The notes below the pieces were generated by a model. It was given only the letters and a program-made list of their open reading frames with translations. It had not been told where the DNA came from and searched no databases. DNA of 52,057 nucleotides from CAZSAL01 sp964604825 (GTDB lineage: Bacteria > Elusimicrobiota > Elusimicrobia > 2-01-FULL-59-12): positions 1-52,057 of the forward strand of contig CAZSAL010000014.1 of NCBI GenBank assembly GCA_964604825.1, in the 5' to 3' direction. Position 1 is the stretch's first letter. Every line of letters starts with the position of its first letter. The position numbers and the translations under genes are program-made. Shown in pieces: positions 16,300 to 25,525 of this stretch.

Positions 16300-17778
16300 C
16301 TACCTTATGACCATGAGCTTTCCATTCTTGGAATCGCTCGCGGATTCCACGCGCCACAGATAAACCCCGCTGGCGGCGTGCTCCCCGTGTGTCGTTAAAC
16401 CGTCCCAGACCTCCTGCCCGATTTGTCCCCCCAGGTCGCTGTGCTGCAGCTCGCGGACCAGTTCGCCGGTCAGGGTGTAAATCTTGATGCGGCATTGACT
16501 GGGCAGGCTCGAAAAGGTCATCCCGGCGGATTCGGTGCCGGTTTGTCCCGGTCCGGTTCCGGCATGGGGGCCATGAGGCCGCCAGGGATCGGGAAACACA
16601 AAAGCGGACTGGGCGTCCATGGCGGCGCTGCCCATCAGCGCAAAGACGGCGAATTGTGAGATGTTGGCCGTCACGTTCCCGTTGGTCGTATTGACCTGGC
16701 TGTCCGGCATTTTCACCCAGAGATGGTTCGTTTCATCCAGAACCCAGAGCGAGAGTGTATCGGCTCGGATCGGTGCGGTGCCATTGAGTAAAAGGCCCGA
16801 TTGGCTTTGAAAAGGAAGCGTCACCTGGGCGGACTGGCTGAGCGTATTCATCAGTTGATTGGACAGACTGTAGGCATCGATTTCTTCAATCGATAAGGGT
16901 TGCCCGTACGCCCCCATGCTCTGAGTCGCTCGCTGATTGGCGTCCAGAATCACCTGCGGGCTGACACGAAGGGGCGAGGTCAGAGGATTCGAGTTGACGA
17001 GCACGAGAGCGTAGCCGGGCAGCGATCCCGGAGCGATGTGCAGGGAAACCGGGCTTCCTCCAGTGACGGGAATCCGGCTCATCGTGCCCGCGAAGGATTG
17101 CGCGCCCGCGTTCACCGGTTGCCAGATGACGTTCGACTGACTGGGATCCAGAACCGTCAGAAATAAGAGGTCATTGGCGTCCTGAAGAGGGGAACCGTCC
17201 AGGTTCAGAACCGCAGATGAAAGATGGATGTCGTAAATTGAATTGCCGGACCAGCTGCTCTGCGGGTTGATAAAGATCGCGACGCCGGTGGGATTATAGG
17301 TAAACGTCACGGGGGCCGCCGTATTGACCGCGCTGCCCGTATGGTCCTGAATCATGGTCACGGTGATTCCCGCCGTCACGCTCGCGGGCTGGGCCTGGTC
17401 GGAAAGATCCAGCTCGATCTGCGTCTGCAGCGCCACGCCGGTCTGAATCCCCGAAAGGACCGGCCCCGTCGCCGGGATGTTGCTATTGACCAGCTGGAAG
17501 CTCAAGCCGTTTCCGAGATACCCCGCGTAATAGCCCGAGTCGTGGATGGTCGCGGTGCTCGTCATCTGATACCCGCCGCAGGATTCACCGGCGCTGAGGC
17601 CGACCGAATAGTTGCCGTCGCCTTGAATCAGAGGCGCCCCGGACGCGCCGAAGACGTCGCGGGTCATCGTGTAGTCCCCTCCCTGGGAGAGACTCGCCCA
17701 GCAGGCCGGTGCGGCCGACAGCCCGATCAGGTTAGTCAGCAGACAGAAGATTCGTGTTCTGTTGTTTAATCGCTTCAT
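16300..17778 (-). CDS. secreted protein with C-terminal FlgD-Ig-like sorting domain
   Basis: The 492-aa product has a signal peptide (about residues 1-28). Its N-terminal motif GGYQMTSTATIHDSGYYAG is followed by beta-rich Ig-like regions and a C-terminal domain with CRIKIYTLTGELVREL and GEHAASGVYLWRVES. That last part matches FlgD-Ig/type 9-like C-terminal domains, which in several phyla anchor or sort proteins to the cell surface. The start lies inside the end of the porV-like gene (47-nt overlap). Function beyond surface location is unknown. Confidence 0.78.
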   Translation of the reverse strand: MKRLNNRTRIFCLLTNLIGLSAAPACWASLSQGGDYTMTRDVFGASGAPLIQGDGNYSVGLSAGESCGGYQMTSTATIHDSGYYAGYLGNGLSFQLVNSNIPATGPVLSGIQTGVALQTQIELDLSDQAQPASVTAGITVTMIQDHTGSAVNTAAPVTFTYNPTGVAIFINPQSSWSGNSIYDIHLSSAVLNLDGSPLQDANDLLFLTVLDPSQSNVIWQPVNAGAQSFAGTMSRIPVTGGSPVSLHIAPGSLPGYALVLVNSNPLTSPLRVSPQVILDANQRATQSMGAYGQPLSIEEIDAYSLSNQLMNTLSQSAQVTLPFQSQSGLLLNGTAPIRADTLSLWVLDETNHLWVKMPDSQVNTTNGNVTANISQFAVFALMGSAAMDAQSAFVFPDPWRPHGPHAGTGPGQTGTESAGMTFSSLPSQCRIKIYTLTGELVRELQHSDLGGQIGQEVWDGLTTHGEHAASGVYLWRVESASDSKNGKLMVIR

Positions 17779-18877
17779 AAGTTTTTTTCATCATCTCCAG
17801 GGCTTGAGGATGTGTTGGGTCGATCTCAAGCGCCTTGTTGAATTCGACCAGCGCCTGCGAATAGCGCTTGTTTTTGTAGTCGCCGAGGCCCTTGTCGTAA
17901 CACTGCTGGGCATCGCTCAGGCGGTTCTGCTGCTGAGGTCCAAATCGCAGGGTCAGGCCAATACGCTGGGTATTGCCAAAATCACCTTCGTTGCCGTAGG
18001 CGTAGTCGATCTGGATGGTTTTGAAACGAAGCCCGGCTCCCAGGCGGAGACCGTTGCCGAGGTCTCCTTCGGACGTGTATCCGGCACGCAGGACGAACGA
18101 TTGCAGCGTCAGAATCTCGAGGCCGATGCCGATGGATTGCGGTCCATCGTTGGGTTGCCGCGCGTCGAATGCGGTGGTGATGGATTCATTCCAGAGGTGG
18201 CCCGTGTAGGACGCGCCTTCAGTCAAAACCCGAGGGAGCCCAAAGGATTCCTGATCAAAGGTGAGCGCCGATCCGACGTTGCGCAGGGCAAATCCGGTTT
18301 TGAGGCCGTCCAGTTTTTCCCCCCAGAGAAGACCCGGCGTGAAGAAGAGTCCGAAGTCGGCGGCGTAGGCGCTGGCGGAGACGGTATCCAGCTTTTCCTG
18401 AATCCACTTACCGGTGACCCCTGCGGAGAGTCCGGCCCCTGTGCGGGGATCTGAATACAGGTAATGGCTGTAGGAGAGACCGCCGGCCAGATCGCTCGCG
18501 TTGATGCCGGATGTCGGCGTCCCAGTCGCATCGTATCCCTGAAAGCTTCCGACTCCGAGATAGGTGAAGCTCAGGCCGAAAGTACCGGACTGGCGGGTGG
18601 GCAGGGCGTAGCCGACAAACTGTTCGCTGATGCCCTGAAGGTACTGCGTGTCAACGAGGCCGAGCTCCTGTCCCTTCAACTGGGAGAGACCGGCGGGATT
18701 CCAGTAGGTGGCGTAGACATCGTCAGCAAGTCCCACCTGGGCGTCGCCCATGGCGATGGCGCGGGGCCCGATGCCGAGTTCGAGGAAATTGGCCCCTGTC
18801 GTTCCGGGATCAGAAGCGTATCCCTTTGACGAAAGAGCCAGAACGGCAACCAGCATGATGAAGTGTTCTCGTCGCAT
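17732..18877 (-). CDS. PorV/PorQ-family outer-membrane protein with C-terminal TPR
   Basis: The 381-aa product has a signal peptide ending near SKGYA, then the family opening GANFLELGIGPRAIAMGDAQ and VYATYWNPAGLSQLKG, diagnostic of the PorV/PorQ (UPF0164) beta-barrel family. The last 60 residues form a TPR-like unit, YDKGLGDYKNKRYSQALVEF. PorV proteins shuttle or anchor C-terminal-domain cargo at the outer membrane, which fits the FlgD-Ig protein encoded next. I used the ATG at 18877. A longer frame to 18940 would run through the promoter-like motif. It is the first gene of the six-gene operon. Confidence 0.82.
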   Translation of the reverse strand: MRREHFIMLVAVLALSSKGYASDPGTTGANFLELGIGPRAIAMGDAQVGLADDVYATYWNPAGLSQLKGQELGLVDTQYLQGISEQFVGYALPTRQSGTFGLSFTYLGVGSFQGYDATGTPTSGINASDLAGGLSYSHYLYSDPRTGAGLSAGVTGKWIQEKLDTVSASAYAADFGLFFTPGLLWGEKLDGLKTGFALRNVGSALTFDQESFGLPRVLTEGASYTGHLWNESITTAFDARQPNDGPQSIGIGLEILTLQSFVLRAGYTSEGDLGNGLRLGAGLRFKTIQIDYAYGNEGDFGNTQRIGLTLRFGPQQQNRLSDAQQCYDKGLGDYKNKRYSQALVEFNKALEIDPTHPQALEMMKKTYEAIKQQNTNLLSAD

Positions 18878-18903
18878 CTCTTGGGTTCTTTCACCCTCCA
18901 ACG

Positions 18904-18932
18904 ATGAGTGCCAAAATCCGGACGAACCTTCA
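18904..18932 (-). promoter_or_regulatory. promoter-like motif TGAAGG-N17-ACTCAT, site 3 (surface/kinase/sigma operon)
   Basis: Minus-strand TGAAGG (18932-18927) is separated by exactly 17 nt from ACTCAT (18909-18904). TTTGGC precedes the second box and TTGGAGGGTGAAAG follows shortly after it. The second box ends 26 nt before the porV-like ATG. Because the last gene of this operon is the receiver-sigma factor, the motif would allow positive autoregulation. Confidence 0.5.
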
Positions 18933-18940
18933 TTTCCCAC

Positions 18941-19347
18941 TTCTAAAAAATGGGGTTTATGGATTGAAAAATAGATGCTTTGTGAAAATAAAAATATTTC
19001 GAAAAAATGCGTCTTTTACGAGGAGGGCTAAATAGGATCAACGCCCAGGGACAAAAAACCTATTGCCTCCATAGTGACCCCATGGAACGGCATTGGCTTA
19101 ACTGACCCCGATGACCCCGGACGACGGTGCTTCGGTGTGATGTGATGGATGAAAGTTCTACTTATTAGGCAACAACCTGAGGCTCTTTAGAATACATCTG
19201 TCTGAAAATAAAAGTCCAGAAAAAACTTTGCTGGTGGACGAGATTGAGTCAAAAATGAGCCCGTTGGCCTATGCGGATGAAAGTCAATTTTTGAGAAGGA
19301 ATGCAGCGTATTCGAGATAAGTTTTGACGGTTTAGAGACTTTTGAGA
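18941..19347. other. intergenic region between the regulatory operon and the restriction block
   Basis: I see no convincing gene here. An A/T-rich stretch lies at 18958-19020. A 33-codon open stretch on the plus strand at about 19220-19320 has no start codon and no ribosome-binding site. No terminator, repeat or RNA gene is recognisable. The change of gene content on either side makes it a plausible junction between modules. Confidence 0.4.
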
Positions 19348-22300
19348 CTACGCCGCAGCCGAGTGGTTGAAAAAAATGTATTCGTAGACAGCTCCGGCTT
19401 TGGCGGCGACTTCTTCCGGCGTATAGAGTCTGGCAGGGAGGCCGGTGGAATCATCGTAAAGGTAATCGCGGATGGCCACCCGGACTTCGGCTTGGGTGCT
19501 ATCGTTGTCTTTCCATTGCTTGAACCGCAGGCGTCCTTGCTGTAGCTTCTCCAGCAAGCCTTTGGCGGATTGTTTAATTTCCCCCCTTTCCTGCGGGGTC
19601 AGCTCCGGCTTTTCCGGCCGTATGAGTAGATCAAAAATCGCCAGTTGCTCATCATTTTCCAACCCTTCTCGGAGACACCGGGCTTCCTCTTCATCAAGGT
19701 CTTTCATAAGTTTGATCAGGGCTTCCCAGGTTTCCTCTATGGTCTTGCGGTCCTTTTCGAGATTGTACCCCTCCACGATTTTCTGGTAGTGATCATAGAA
19801 ATCCTTGCGCAGGGGATTGCGCCCAATCATCAGTCGAAGTCGCTGTTCCACCGCTTCCTGTAGGCAATAAACCCCGGAATTTTTGGTCTTGGATTTCGCA
19901 AACTCCTGTTTAAGCCGTTCGAAATCGATTCGGCTGATATCGAAGAGCCTTTCTTCAGGAACATCGGCAATTCGCGGCGTCACAGCGTCGTCCACTATGC
20001 CCTGTAGCTCCCGAATCACGGCGCTGATGTCGGCGCGGTCTCGTCCTTCTTGAATTTTCCGGTAAAGCTCATCTAACGCGTAATAATCAGAGCGGTATTC
20101 ACGAAGTCCCTGCTGCGTCAGGCAGGCTTTGAATAGCCGGAATACCTCGCGGGCCTGGATCTCAAAGCGCTTGCGGGTCTCCATGTCTCGGTTCACTGCA
20201 TTCTTCGCGGTCACGATTGCAGCGTTGCGAGGAAATCCCTTGGCATTCACAATAGCTTCAAGGGGCGCGCCGAGCTCTTCCAGAAAGTCTTTTGCAAGGG
20301 TGAGTGCTTCTTTAAGGCGGACCAGCAGGTCTTCCTCAGGTCCGATCGGACCCGGTTCTTTGTCGTCTCCCTGGGCGGGCTTTCCGGTCGCCCAAACAGC
20401 CAGCGCCTTGCGAAGGTTCTTGAGGATGCCGCAATAATCAACGATGAGACCGTTTTCTTTGCCTTCATAAACGCGGTTGGCGCGCGCGATCGCCTGCATC
20501 AAGGTGTGTGCTTTCAGGGGTTTATCCAGATAAAGCGTGGAGAGACTCGGGACATCAAACCCCGTGAGCCACATCGCGCAAACCACGGCGATCCGGAATG
20601 GATGATTTTCATCCTTGAAAGCAGCGTCAACCGTTATTTTTCGACCATCCGCTATGGCATAGCCGTCTTTCATGCGCTTCCGGTGGGGTTGAATATCCAG
20701 TCCCCACTGGCGGAACTTATCCACCTCGCCTTGTTCTTCGCTGACGATCAGAAGGATTTCCGTTTCTTTCATCCAGCGGATACGCCGCTGCAGCATGACA
20801 GATTCCTGCTCATCGTCGAGCCGTGGAAGCCGCAACTCCAAGCCGCGGATGTAGACTTGCCATTCGTCCGCAATCAGCTTCTGCATTCGTCCGGCGGTGA
20901 TTTTATCGATACAGACCAGCATGGATTTTCCCTGTTCCCACCGCTGCGAGACATGCTCGATGAAATCATGGGAGATCATTTCCAAGCGCTTCTGGGCTGT
21001 GTAAACGTGGTATTCCCGCGCCAGGTCGGCTTCAAGCCTCGCCCGCTGGTCCTGGGTAAACTCGGGGTCGAGTTCCACCTCTTCTAATTTGGCGGCAATG
21101 CGCTCGTTCATCTGGACCTGGGCGATCCCCAGCTTCTCGCCTCGGGAATCGTATTTGAGCGGTGCCGTAGCTTTATCCTCTACGGCGCGTTGGAACGGGT
21201 AGGTGGAGATATAATCCCCGAAGATATCGCGGGTCAGCTCTTCGCCGTCGATGAGCGGCGTTCCGGTGAACCCAATGAAGCCGGCGCTTGGAAGCGCCAG
21301 ACGCATATGGTCGGCCAGGCGACCATACTGGGTCCGGTGCGCTTCATCGGAAATCACGATCAGGCCGTCTCGGTTGGAATAAGGTTTGGCTGGATCCACA
21401 TCCCGATGGAATTTTTGGATCATCGAAAAGATATAGGGTTTATTCTGTCGAAGGATCGCTTCAAGGTCTTCGCCTGACGAGGCCCGGCAATGGTCTTTCT
21501 TATTGTCGACGAATCCGCACCCTCCGTAGGTCTTATAAATCTGGGTTTCCAGGTCCTCCCGGTCTGTGAGAACCAGGAACGAAAAATCACCCGAGAGTTT
21601 CCGGCGGATCTTCTCCGAGAAAAACACCATCGAGTAAGACTTGCCGCTGCCCTGGGTGTGCCAGAAAACACCGAGCTTTCCTTGCCGCGAGCGGCGGTCT
21701 TTGACCGATTCGACCGCGCGATTAACGCCTAAAAATTGATGATTCCGTGCGATGATTTTGGCCATATTCATGCCGCTGTCATCAAAAAGGATGAAATTCT
21801 CGAAGATGTCCATAAAGTTCGTCTTCGAGCAGAGCCCCTTCAACAGCGTCTCCATATTGACGACGCCAGGATCTTCTTCAGCCAGACGTTTCCAGTCAAA
21901 GAAATGCTTGAAGCCGCTCGTCAGCGATCCGACCAGAGCGTCACTCCCGTTGCCGAGGATGATCAGCGCATTGTGATGCAGAAGATGCGGAATCGCGTCC
22001 CGGTAATCGGCGAGATTCTCCTCATACGCTTTACGCAGCGACTTGTGGAGGTTCTTCATTTCGAAGAAAACGAGAGGCAGGCCATTGACGAACCCGATGA
22101 TGTCAGCGCGTCGCCGGTACAGGGGCCCTTGTATCCAGAGCTCGCGCACCGCCAGAAAATCGTTATTTGCTGGCTCCTGGAAGTCAAAAAGACGTAAGCG
22201 CCGCTCTTCTTTCTTGCCGTCGGAGTTGCGGTAGCTGACGAGGACGCCGTTTCTGTGCAGGGCGTATTGTTCGCGGTTGATTTGAATCAGCGATTTGGAT

Positions 22301-22551
22301 GCGCTGGCCGCGGTAATCTGTCGGATGGCATCGTCATAGGCGGGTTCCGGCAGGCCAGGATTGAGTCGCACAAGGGCCTTTTGTAGTTCGCGTTTCAAGA
22401 CGACCTCTCTGTCGGAGGATCGTCCCAGAAGCGATTGCGGTCCGAATGTCTCCTGGTTGTAGGCATAGACACTCTTCCATTGAAGGGCTTTTTCGAGATA
22501 CTCCGCGGTCGGTTTCTGGGCCAACTGATCTTCGGAATACTCCCAACTCAC
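19348..22551 (-). CDS. hsdR: type I restriction enzyme R subunit
   Basis: HsdR translocates and cuts DNA in the type I restriction complex. The 1067-aa product starts at a GTG that overlaps the preceding stop (GTGA). The nuclease motif is D150 with E164-M-K166 in RRADIIGFVNGLPLVFFEMK. SF2 helicase motifs follow: Walker A HTQGSGKS at 298-305, SDEAH at 401-405 and FTGTPL shortly after. The helical C-terminus is complete. It is the last gene of the operon hsdM-hsdS-(DUF488)-(273 aa)-hsdR. All catalytic residues I can see are intact. Confidence 0.97.
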   Translation of the reverse strand: MSWEYSEDQLAQKPTAEYLEKALQWKSVYAYNQETFGPQSLLGRSSDREVVLKRELQKALVRLNPGLPEPAYDDAIRQITAASASKSLIQINREQYALHRNGVLVSYRNSDGKKEERRLRLFDFQEPANNDFLAVRELWIQGPLYRRRADIIGFVNGLPLVFFEMKNLHKSLRKAYEENLADYRDAIPHLLHHNALIILGNGSDALVGSLTSGFKHFFDWKRLAEEDPGVVNMETLLKGLCSKTNFMDIFENFILFDDSGMNMAKIIARNHQFLGVNRAVESVKDRRSRQGKLGVFWHTQGSGKSYSMVFFSEKIRRKLSGDFSFLVLTDREDLETQIYKTYGGCGFVDNKKDHCRASSGEDLEAILRQNKPYIFSMIQKFHRDVDPAKPYSNRDGLIVISDEAHRTQYGRLADHMRLALPSAGFIGFTGTPLIDGEELTRDIFGDYISTYPFQRAVEDKATAPLKYDSRGEKLGIAQVQMNERIAAKLEEVELDPEFTQDQRARLEADLAREYHVYTAQKRLEMISHDFIEHVSQRWEQGKSMLVCIDKITAGRMQKLIADEWQVYIRGLELRLPRLDDEQESVMLQRRIRWMKETEILLIVSEEQGEVDKFRQWGLDIQPHRKRMKDGYAIADGRKITVDAAFKDENHPFRIAVVCAMWLTGFDVPSLSTLYLDKPLKAHTLMQAIARANRVYEGKENGLIVDYCGILKNLRKALAVWATGKPAQGDDKEPGPIGPEEDLLVRLKEALTLAKDFLEELGAPLEAIVNAKGFPRNAAIVTAKNAVNRDMETRKRFEIQAREVFRLFKACLTQQGLREYRSDYYALDELYRKIQEGRDRADISAVIRELQGIVDDAVTPRIADVPEERLFDISRIDFERLKQEFAKSKTKNSGVYCLQEAVEQRLRLMIGRNPLRKDFYDHYQKIVEGYNLEKDRKTIEETWEALIKLMKDLDEEEARCLREGLENDEQLAIFDLLIRPEKPELTPQERGEIKQSAKGLLEKLQQGRLRFKQWKDNDSTQAEVRVAIRDYLYDDSTGLPARLYTPEEVAAKAGAVYEYIFFNHSAAA

Positions 22552-23369
22552 AGAAGATCCCTTTGCCGTTCATGGGGAATTGGCAAGACGCCGATGATCA
22601 CCCACGGATTGGGGGCTCTGAAATGAAACTCCTGTGTGGTCCCCAAATAGAAGTGAAGGTCTTTCGTAATGAACTCGTCCCAGTACTTTTGACGCACCTT
22701 TTCGATTGCCTTCTTTTCATCGTTTTGGCAGCTTCTGAGGCAGTTCCAATAGAGGGCTCCAATTTCCCAATCCAGAATCTGCATTTCGCTGGATTTTCCG
22801 CCGGCATCTTCAAAACGGTAAGAAAAGCTATACGGCAGTTTGGGAATGATTTTAAAGGTTCTTCGCCACGTTTCTTCGGAAAATAGTTCGCCTTGATGGG
22901 TGAGATTTCGCATCTCGGCGACTTTTGAGGCGTTCCATTCCCGGTCTTCTTGTTCCCAGACAAATTCCTTAATCCGAGTGGGCCTGAAAAGCGCCAGCGA
23001 CGCTCGATTCGCCTTCGCGTCCTCAATCAAGGGCCGCAGTCTGGTATGAATCGGGACTTTGCCCAGCAAAAGACGCCGCCTCTCCCGCCATTCATTGGCA
23101 GTTCCGATGTGGCTGATCCTTTTTATCTTGGTGAGATCCTTAGGATGGTGAGTTTCCGGGCGAGGATCCTTCCGGCTGCGGATAAAGTCAGACTGGATCC
23201 AATCATATTTATCGTATTGCTGATCTTCGCCTAATCGTCGAAATGGGACGGGGTAAATGCGCACCCATGAACCGTCTTCTCGGATTCCTGCCGTGCATAC
23301 CGTTTCACCATATTTTTTTGAGAGGGTCGGATACGTTTTGACGGTAATGAGGATGCGTTCTTCCGCCAT
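22548..23369 (-). CDS. conserved unknown protein within the type I restriction operon
   Basis: I do not recognise a named domain. The ATG at 23369, preceded by AGGGGAAGCC, gives 273 aa. The longer open frame to 23507 lies over the end of the DUF488 gene. The N-terminus contains ILITVKTYPTLSKKYGETVC and DGSWVRIYPVPFRRL. The C-terminus contains KDLHFYLGTTQEFHFRAPNP and ends with a conserved-looking PWVIIGVLPIP. There is no signal peptide. It lies 8 nt after the DUF488 gene and overlaps hsdR by 4 nt, so these two extra genes are co-translated with the restriction subunit. A defence-accessory role is inference. Confidence 0.75.
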   Translation of the reverse strand: MAEERILITVKTYPTLSKKYGETVCTAGIREDGSWVRIYPVPFRRLGEDQQYDKYDWIQSDFIRSRKDPRPETHHPKDLTKIKRISHIGTANEWRERRRLLLGKVPIHTRLRPLIEDAKANRASLALFRPTRIKEFVWEQEDREWNASKVAEMRNLTHQGELFSEETWRRTFKIIPKLPYSFSYRFEDAGGKSSEMQILDWEIGALYWNCLRSCQNDEKKAIEKVRQKYWDEFITKDLHFYLGTTQEFHFRAPNPWVIIGVLPIPHERQRDLL

Positions 23370-23377
23370 GGCTTCCC

Positions 23378-24271
23378 CTACAGATGGAGAGGCGCCAGGT
23401 TTTGGCCATGCAACCGATGGAGGGCATCGGCCACACAGTGTCGATGACAACGCAGTGGTTCCGCTTCGAAACATGTAAGGGCAACGCGCTCCCCTTGTTG
23501 AATCCATTGGTGAATCGTATCCAGAGCGGACTGCTGGATTGGAAGTGTTTCCCGCTCATAACGGGTAAAAAGAGTCTCGTAATCTTCCTGCGTTTCTAGG
23601 TGTTGACGATCTTCCGATGAGACGCCCAGTTCAGGAAGGTGTTCATAACGGATGCCTGTTCCCTCACAACTTTTCGCCAGCGTGCTCTTTGCGAACCCGT
23701 ATTTTCGGCTCAACGGATTTCTACGGACATCACAAAGAAGGGTCACGCCGGCTCGAATCAGGCGATTGAGATAACCCTCCAAACTGCGTCCTTCATAACC
23801 AATGGTGCAGAGCCCCGGTGTTGCTCGTACAGGGCGAATCGCGTCAATCGCAGCCAGAGCGGATTTATCTTCTCTCAGGAGCCGAGCGGCAATATCGCTG
23901 CGGATGGCAAAGTAGGGATAACGACGGTAAGATTCGCGGACTAGAGCGTCGCCACGCAACTGGGCATAACGCTCGCAAAATCGTTTCATTTTCAATCTTT
24001 CAGAAGGAAGGACTGTAGCGGCCGTACGACCAGCTTCTGTCAGCTTCCACGCCTGCTCATCATTGTTCAGGAAACCACCCTCGATAAGACGGCGCTTATC
24101 TGCATAGGAAGTAAATGAAAATGCGCCAAAACGGTAGGGAACGAATTCATACATCGAAACCCCTTCTTCCATACCGAACAGAAAAAGGAGTTTTTGGAAA
24201 TCAAGGGCTCCGATCTGGCCACCCAGTGTATCCAGGAGAGCAAGCAGACGTCTTTGTCGATCACCAAGCAT
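23378..24271 (-). CDS. DUF488-domain protein with N-terminal winged-helix-like domain
   Basis: The C-terminal half (about residues 150-290) is a DUF488 domain: CTIGYEGRSLEGYLNRLIRA, CDVRRNPLSRKYGFAK, YEHLPELGV and the Cys-rich EAEPLRCHRHCVADAL. The N-terminal 100 residues contain ALDFQKLLFLFGMEEGVSMY and YRFGAFSF, resembling a helical/winged domain found in some toxin-antitoxin and defence proteins. The ATG at 24271 is used. An in-frame TTG at 24286 is an alternative and neither has a strong ribosome-binding site. The product would be 297 aa. It sits between hsdS and the 273-aa gene. Its biochemical activity is unknown to me. Confidence 0.78.
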   Translation of the reverse strand: MLGDRQRRLLALLDTLGGQIGALDFQKLLFLFGMEEGVSMYEFVPYRFGAFSFTSYADKRRLIEGGFLNNDEQAWKLTEAGRTAATVLPSERLKMKRFCERYAQLRGDALVRESYRRYPYFAIRSDIAARLLREDKSALAAIDAIRPVRATPGLCTIGYEGRSLEGYLNRLIRAGVTLLCDVRRNPLSRKYGFAKSTLAKSCEGTGIRYEHLPELGVSSEDRQHLETQEDYETLFTRYERETLPIQQSALDTIHQWIQQGERVALTCFEAEPLRCHRHCVADALHRLHGQNLAPLHL

Positions 24272-24295
24272 GGATAAACGATACAAACCAAAGAT

Positions 24296-25525
24296 TCAAA
24301 CCGCAATCTCCCCGCTCATCAGTCGAGGCAATAGCAGGTCGCGGGCGGCGCGGAGCTTTTGGTTTTGGAGAGTCAGGTTTTCCAGCTGGGCTAAAACAGG
24401 ACGGATAAATTCTTCAAATATGCGAACGATCTTTGGCTCAGGAACCACAAGGTAAATCCGTTTGAAAGTATCGACAACGATTGCATCAAACACCGCACCT
24501 ACGGCGTGCTGGCGAAATGCGTCAACCGCCGCCTGCATGGCCATGAATACGAAAAGCTGAGACAACCCCTCTTTTCCGACAAGTGCATAACATGATTGAC
24601 TCATAGCCATGGGACTTTGCGCCAAGTTCAACTTGCCCACCGTCCCACGGGCTGAAATAAAGACCGTCTCTTTCGGGTAGAGTCTACTATTGCATCGCTG
24701 CAAGCCCAATTCTGTTATTCGGCGCTCGCAATCAGTGACCCAAAAACCATCAGAGGCATCCTTCGGTGTGTAAAATGGTATATTGCCGTCCCAATACTCC
24801 GGTGCTGTGGTCTTCGGTGTTCCACCACTTAAAATCTCAACAGCATCAAAGACCGGTTTACGATCCCATCCCTTTGGCACTCCATTAGTGATCCGCGCGT
24901 GTTCATGCCCTGGGAAGCGGAGACGGACGAACCACTCACGGTAAAGCTGCCTCGCCGCTTCCTCCAACAACGCCATACGCCGCTGGTTGTTGTCGATTAA
25001 ATTATCGTAAGCAGAAAGTGTCGTAACGATTTCTTTCTGCACAGCGGGCGCAGGCACATGAAGCGAAATCCTCTTGATGATATCGTGATTCAGAGATGCC
25101 ATAGTCGCCTTGTTCCCTGATTGAACAAGCATCCATTGCTGGTGTGCTTCATGTAGGAACAAATAAGAAACAAAACGCGGAATAATTTCATCCGTGTGGA
25201 ACCGGAGGCGGATGCAGTCTGATCCTTGCATCCAATGTTCTTGCCCTTCACTTACATACAAATGCCTGTCAACAGCTCCTTTGCGACCAAAGACAATATC
25301 GCGGGGTTCGAGCAAATGAGCTGCCAGACGCTCAGTCGTTTTCTCTGTCACAAATTCCAGCTTATCTGCTTTTAGACCACCATAACCAATATTCCGAACG
25401 TTTATGACCGGAGTACCCTCATCGACATAATCTCTCGCGCTCAATTGAGTGCCGAACGGGCCAGTCTGAATGTCAGCAGCACCGGTGTCGACAAATTCCC
25501 CAATCGTGAGCGTCCGCCAAGTCAT
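24296..25525 (-). CDS. hsdS: type I restriction specificity subunit
   Basis: HsdS recognises a bipartite DNA target for the methyltransferase and restriction complex. The 409-aa product has two target-recognition domains, about residues 10-160 and 215-365. Each is followed by a conserved helix: LLEEAARQLYREWFVRLRFP near 190, and LRAARDLLLPRLMSGEI at the end. The second domain has GGTPKTTAPEYWDGNIPFYT, a common TRD opening. The start overlaps the hsdM stop by 4 nt. Sequence specificity cannot be read by eye. Confidence 0.95.
   Translation of the reverse strand: MTWRTLTIGEFVDTGAADIQTGPFGTQLSARDYVDEGTPVINVRNIGYGGLKADKLEFVTEKTTERLAAHLLEPRDIVFGRKGAVDRHLYVSEGQEHWMQGSDCIRLRFHTDEIIPRFVSYLFLHEAHQQWMLVQSGNKATMASLNHDIIKRISLHVPAPAVQKEIVTTLSAYDNLIDNNQRRMALLEEAARQLYREWFVRLRFPGHEHARITNGVPKGWDRKPVFDAVEILSGGTPKTTAPEYWDGNIPFYTPKDASDGFWVTDCERRITELGLQRCNSRLYPKETVFISARGTVGKLNLAQSPMAMSQSCYALVGKEGLSQLFVFMAMQAAVDAFRQHAVGAVFDAIVVDTFKRIYLVVPEPKIVRIFEEFIRPVLAQLENLTLQNQKLRAARDLLLPRLMSGEIAV

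Noticed and set aside
19170..19320. plus-strand frame of about 45 codons in the gap before hsdR
   Set aside because: It has no start with a ribosome-binding site and no recognisable domain.
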